Positions 59,331 to 64,000 of a stretch of DNA of 64,000 nucleotides are shown one piece after another. The DNA is from Lunularia cruciata (lineage: Eukaryota > Streptophyta > Marchantiopsida > Lunulariales > Lunulariaceae): the NCBI GenBank assembly GCA_948567375.1, contig OX419761.1, positions 22,110,243 through 22,174,242 on the forward strand, written 5' to 3'. Under the pieces are notes generated by a model, which worked only from the letters and a program-made list of their open reading frames with translations, ran no database searches and had not been told where the DNA came from. A program made the translations under genes and the position numbers. Each line of letters begins with the position of its first letter. The stretch's first letter is position 1.

Positions 59331-61901
59331 ACACATAGTGCACAAAACATAAAAATACAGATACATCATCCTAATATGTCCTTGTCAATTGATATAACAT
59401 GAACATGAGACCTGCATAGCAACACAAAATAACAATGAGCTAACACTATGACTTGTAAACTCTAATTCTCAACTTCTTGAGAGGTGGAAATAGCCTTCTT
59501 AAATCTCATTCTAGGTTCACAAATAGAGATCACATTGAGACCCGTGACCTCACTATTTTTTCTTCTTGGCCAATGTGCACAGAGCCCTCTCTTTGCCCCT
59601 GAGCTTTAATATGAATTTTTTTTATGATTTTCTTATATTCTTTCGTTGATCCAATCTTTTCAAATGCAAAGAACTCTTTATATCTCTTTGTGCTTTATCA
59701 ACATTTCCACTTTTGTATCAACTAAAATCTAGGAGTTTCATGAGTTTCATGACTCTCTTGTAGTTTCCCAAATAACACTGGAGTTCTCTCTTCCACTTCT
59801 CAATAGTTTCAAAAACTAAGTTCTAAGTTTTAAGTTTCTCTATGACTCTCAACATTTGTAAATATCTCATCTCTTTTGATTTCTCAAGACCCACCTCTTG
59901 AATCAAATTCTTTGCTCATGCTTATCTAAACAATCTCCTTTTCATATTGGCTACATGGGCCTTAATTTCAAATGGTTGATTGATACTAATGTGTGGGAAT
60001 TACTATTTATGAGATCAACCCGCAACCCATAAAAGCTATGGGGCTATAGTGCTTTACTATTGAGTTCTTACAATAGCAATCTATATGACCTTCTAGTTGT
60101 TTCCATCAATGCACAACCCTTGGATGAGAGAGAGTGTAGTCTATAGTGGTCATTGAGCCCATTTAGAATTCCACATGATGTATATAAACTACAACTTGAG
60201 GATGCAATTACATGTTGACTTTGGCTCACACTTTAACTCTAGCTCCAATTACACATAATGACTAGCTCTCCACATGTATATACATTTTTACCATGATAAC
60301 TACTGTACATGATAACATACCATATGTATACACATTTTCCCCTTACTTCACTATCACACTTGGTGCTCATTCTCATGTACTTTGAGTGCCACCAAGAGCT
60401 TACTACAACCATCAAGCACCAATGTGCACCTTGAAGTAAAGCTCTGTGTACTATCATGTGCCAACATGTACCTCTTTGGGGTTTGGTTGGTGGTCATTGG
60501 TGCCTTTGATTTGCACTGTTAGGCAATCTACCACCAATGAGCACCACTAGTTATGCTTGGGTGGCTCCAAGCTACACCTTGTAATTTTAGAGACCTAATT
60601 TTAGAAATTGTGAAAGATTTTTTTTATTCAAATATTGATAAAAAATCAAGCACTTATAAACAATCAATAAAGTACATTACACCATTACACCATAGATGAC
60701 CAAGAAAGGGGACTCAAAATTTATTTATGAACATTGAACATTACATGCAAGTGCCTTCACTTGTATTACTTTTGCTATCATTTACACTAGAGCAATATAA
60801 GTTAGGTATATGGTATTATTGCTCGTGACTAAATTTGTAACACTAGGCTAGTTTTCCTTATCAGCTTGAGCAAGAACTTAAAAAATTTACATGCTTTCCT
60901 TTGTAATTTTTCCTCCTTGTAAGAGACACATTTTGATTTCATGGATGCGCTTGGACCCTAAACTCATCTCCTTGAACCTATGCTTGTCAGCTATAGCTTT
61001 CCCCCTATTGTTGTTCAATTTTTTTTCAATATCTACTTTCATTTTCTTAATCTCTAATCGGGCATGCTTAGCTTCTAGCTTGATCAAAGTCTTCTCTCCT
61101 TTCTTCATGTTAGTAGGCTTCTAGTTTAGCAACTTCTCCCTAGATTCTATATTGTCTACCTTCAACATGGTAATCTTTGCTAAATCATTAGACATAGATG
61201 TTTTTGGTGATATTCTTGATATTTCCTTTGCAATAGCACCTTTTCTCCTCTTTGGGTCACATTCTCCATCATTGTCGATGAAGCTCTCTCCGACCTATCC
61301 CTTGTTGAGACTAGTGGAGGTAGTGCAAAGAAAATGACTCTTCTTGTGTGCATTGTCTTATTCCATTTTCTGAGCCGTCCATATAAACGTTAGCTTAACC
61401 TTCCACTCCTTTGATGTTTGGGACAAATTGAAAGCATGATCTGATAAGCACCATCTCTAGAGGAGAGGAGAATTGAGTGCCAAGAAATATGATTTCTTCA
61501 AACTCTAAAAACTCCTCCACTCCATGGCCTATGCCATCACATGAATTGGGGTTGAAATTACCTAAACTTACCATAGTAGGTGGAGTAATGTTTGCAAAAT
61601 TCCCAAACATGACTTCCAATCTAGCAAATTGAGAACACATTCCATTCAATTTGTCCTTTATGGTTCTCCACACTTTGCCATAATTTTTCTTGGTGAGCAC
61701 TTCTCCAATCAACTTATTTTTTCAACTCTTGAGCTTCCTTATAAGATTTCATGCACTTTGGCTATTTCTTTTAGAGTCAATCACATGTCATAGTAGTTGG
61801 AAATCCTTGCCCCTCACTAATCAAAGTTGTGGCCATAAAACTAAAAGCTATGCTCTTATGAATTGGCTCTTTGCAATTACCACCATGAATTACCCTAAAT
61901 A

Positions 61902-61939
61902 ATCCTTGATTATTTGGGGTCTGCCAAATAATCAAGGAT
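61902..61939. repeat. Perfect 16 bp inverted repeat (hairpin)
   Basis: ATCCTTGATTATTTGG (61902-61917), loop GGTCTG, then CCAAATAATCAAGGAT (61924-61939). Arms are exact reverse complements. No gene context. Confidence 0.92.
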
Positions 61940-63353
61940 CTATCCATAGTGATGGTTTACCATTTAGAACCATTTTTCCTTCTTTGCTGTGCTAGGAATA
62001 GAAGATGAAATCCTCAATAATTCTCCAAACTTCCCTAATGAAGGTCTTGGTTTTGAGTCTGAATGAGACTCTAAAATTGTATCACAACCTAGAGATGAAC
62101 TTAAATGTCTACCATTGCCAAATTTCCTTGACACTTTGTAGTGGAATTTATTGATCCTCAATCAATTTCTTGGTTGCTATTGGCGATTGTGTATAATTTC
62201 CATAATTCTCAACCTCACTTGTTGTGCAGTAAATGTATTAAAAAACACCACCAAAATGAAAACCATTGTTGCCATATGCTTAGTGACAAGAGTATTAGAA
62301 CACAAAGTGAGAGATAAAGTTCAAGGGGGAAGACATGTTTGGAGCACGATACACCAAACAATCTTTCAAATATAGTCATGCAAGTGACCTTCTAGAGACA
62401 TTGCCAGCCATTTTGTTATCCATGTTACCTATTTTGTCTTATATTTATCTGATTATAGCACACCTAAACATCCATAAACACGTGCTTGATTTTTATAAAT
62501 GAACGCAAGTTGCACACATTTTCCATTTTGAGAATTAAGGGAGGTCCAATTAGTAGCTCATTGGGTTACAAAATGCACTAAAAATAGTTTTGAAGTTTGT
62601 TATTTATTCCATGGACATCTATGGAATCTATTCTAACCCCCTTGACTGCCCATAAATATTTCACACCTATGGGTGAAGACCAATAAATTTATCAAGTACC
62701 CTGCCACCCATTATCCATAAAAGATCCTAACAGTATCCATAAATGATTTTACATGATATTTACTAGAAGTGAAAAAGGAATTATTGGAACACCTATTGGG
62801 TTCTTTTGGTAAATTGTTGAGCTTGAAGTACAACTTAGTCCCAAATTAAGTAGAGTTAGTACTAACTTGTATTAGATTTAGGGAAGCAATAATCCCACCT
62901 CACCTTTTATACTTGTTCACCATACCGTACAATTTTTTTTGAATGTTCATATTATTTCATTAAGAGTGGTATAAAAGCACAAAGGAGTGAAATTTAGAGG
63001 CATGACAGTAACAACAAGGAGTAAGGTGCAAGAAGGGTGAAAAAAGTGATAATAATGAAAGAACAATGGTAGGAGCAAATAAGTACAAACACAAAGCCAC
63101 ATTGGATTTTTGTTAAACATATATGGGGAATCAAACAATCTGATTTGCTAGTATTGTAAGGCAAGGTGAATGAGCAAAAAAGATGAGATGGGTTTATTGC
63201 TTAATGTTGTGTTCTTTTTGTATAATGTAATGCTTATATTGAGTAATATATTTAGCAAGTCCTACTTATGAGACCATCTCTTCCTTACACTCATTGCATC
63301 CTAGAACAATAGAGGGACTACCACTAGAGGTCTTAGATTATCAGCCTGAGTAG

Positions 63354-64000
63354 CCTTTATGTCTTGATAGGTCGCTATTTGCACAAGCATTGTGCACTGC
63401 CCCTCGCCTTTCCTCAGGAGGCTTGTCAGGGATGGTTTATGAGCACCTTAGAGATTGCTTCCAAGCAGATGATCCTTTTAGTGGTTTTATCGAGTTGTTT
63501 CAAGTAATTGCAGCAGTAGTGAGGAGAGACATTCCTATGTTTGTTAGTCTGGTGTTAGGTGCTAGTCAACTTCTCGTGATGGTGAAAGACACAAGAGGCA
63601 TTAGACCAATTGCTATTGGAGAGATCTTTTTATGTTTGGTCAGTCGTACCATTGTCCTTCAACATTGTTCTCACTTTTGACAACCCCTTAGTCCACATCA
63701 GTTTGGAGTAGCTACACCTGTAGGATGTGAGGCTATATCTCTAGGTATTAGAGTACTCCTAGATATCCATCCGGAGTGGGTCATCCTACAAGTGGATGTT
63801 GAAAACACTTTTAATAGCATCTCATGTGCATCCATCTTTAGAGAGCTTAGGGAGGCTGGTGGATCCTTGGTGAGTCTCATTCCTTTTGTGCGGTCTTTTT
63901 ATGGGTCTCTTGCTTCCCTTTACTACCAGCATGGTGGTTCACAGGAGGGAGTCACCGTCTTGGAGTCAATTGTTGGTACACATCAAGGAGATCCTTTGGA
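63354..64000 (+). pseudogene. LINE-type (non-LTR) reverse transcriptase, cut by the window edge
   Basis: Continuous frame with one in-frame TGA at 63678-63680. Before it: LSSGGLSGMVYEHLRDCF and TRGIRPIAIGEIFLCLVSRT (non-LTR RT motif 1: RPIxIGxxxxRL). After it, same frame: SPHQFGVATPVGCEA, LQVDVENTFNSIS (motif A, catalytic Asp) and THQGDPL (motif with QGDPLG). Upstream is a stop at 63351. The active-site YxDD would lie beyond 64000. Except for the stop the frame is well kept, so this is among the younger elements in the window. Confidence 0.85.

Larger units (their letters stand above)
56025..63353. other. AT-rich DNA with repeats; no gene recognised
   Basis: Contains an exact 33 bp direct repeat (57108 and 57169), a (TA)n tract (58266-58327), a pyrimidine-rich stretch (58560-58800), a 70 bp tandem duplication (59191-59330) and a perfect hairpin (61902-61939). 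Minus-strand frames at 61108-60887 (basic, Lys-rich) and 61712-61395 may be remnants of one degraded protein but match nothing I know. Confidence 0.45.

Noticed and set aside
61395..61712. 105-codon minus-strand ORF as a host gene
   Set aside because: No motif, neighbouring frames broken, and AT-rich repeat context; left as unannotated.

Overview
The window is nuclear DNA of a land plant. It carries two spliced genes with GT-AG introns, one of them for a PsbP-domain protein of the chloroplast lumen, and a eukaryotic tRNA-Leu gene. The rest is mostly decayed Ty3/gypsy LTR retrotransposons in AT-rich DNA. Nothing in the sequence fixes the species.

Layout. (1) 1-2470: left-truncated gypsy element C, minus strand, with 5' LTR, primer site and gag. 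(2) 2471-27740: a nest of elements. The oldest is a plus-strand gypsy element D. Its reverse transcriptase is cut at 6503/20894 by a 14.4 kb minus-strand element A, and its integrase is cut at about 22518/27032 by insertion E. Element A is itself cut twice: by a solo LTR of family C in its integrase (7789-8480) and by a complete chromodomain gypsy element B in its 5' LTR (14979-20568, with a near-perfect 5 bp target duplication). Insertion E holds a solo LTR related to family A. (3) 27740 to about 39600: a gene island of visibly higher GC. A three-exon PsbP-domain gene (minus, 352 aa reconstructed) and a seven-exon RluA/RluD-type pseudouridine synthase gene (plus, 454 aa reconstructed) are arranged head to head with about 1.4 kb between start codons. 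A tRNA-Leu(UAG) gene lies antisense inside the 3.2 kb second intron of the PsbP gene. A 252 bp Mutator-like MITE with an exact 9 bp target duplication sits 230 bp past the pseudouridine synthase stop codon. (4) About 39600-45910: AT-rich DNA without recognisable genes, with several short tandem duplications and a long (AT)n tract. (5) 45911-52284: element F, a second, more decayed relative of chromovirus B, hit by two solo LTRs of another family (G). (6) 52285-63350: AT-rich filler with relics of plus-strand gypsy reverse transcriptases (54.3-56.0 kb), a long (TA)n tract and a perfect 16 bp stem-loop. (7) 63354-64000: a LINE-type reverse transcriptase running off the right edge.

Main points of interest. 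The LTRs of chromovirus B, and remnants in F, carry arrays of canonical heat-shock elements (GAAnnTTCnnGAA units) just upstream of a TATA box in the element's own orientation, which suggests a heat-responsive gypsy lineage. The intronic tRNA next to a perfect hairpin, the ATGA overlap of an upstream ORF with the PsbP start, and the datable nesting order also merit a second look. No CRISPR, operon or prokaryotic feature is present. Both host genes look intact; no retroelement frame in the window is intact.
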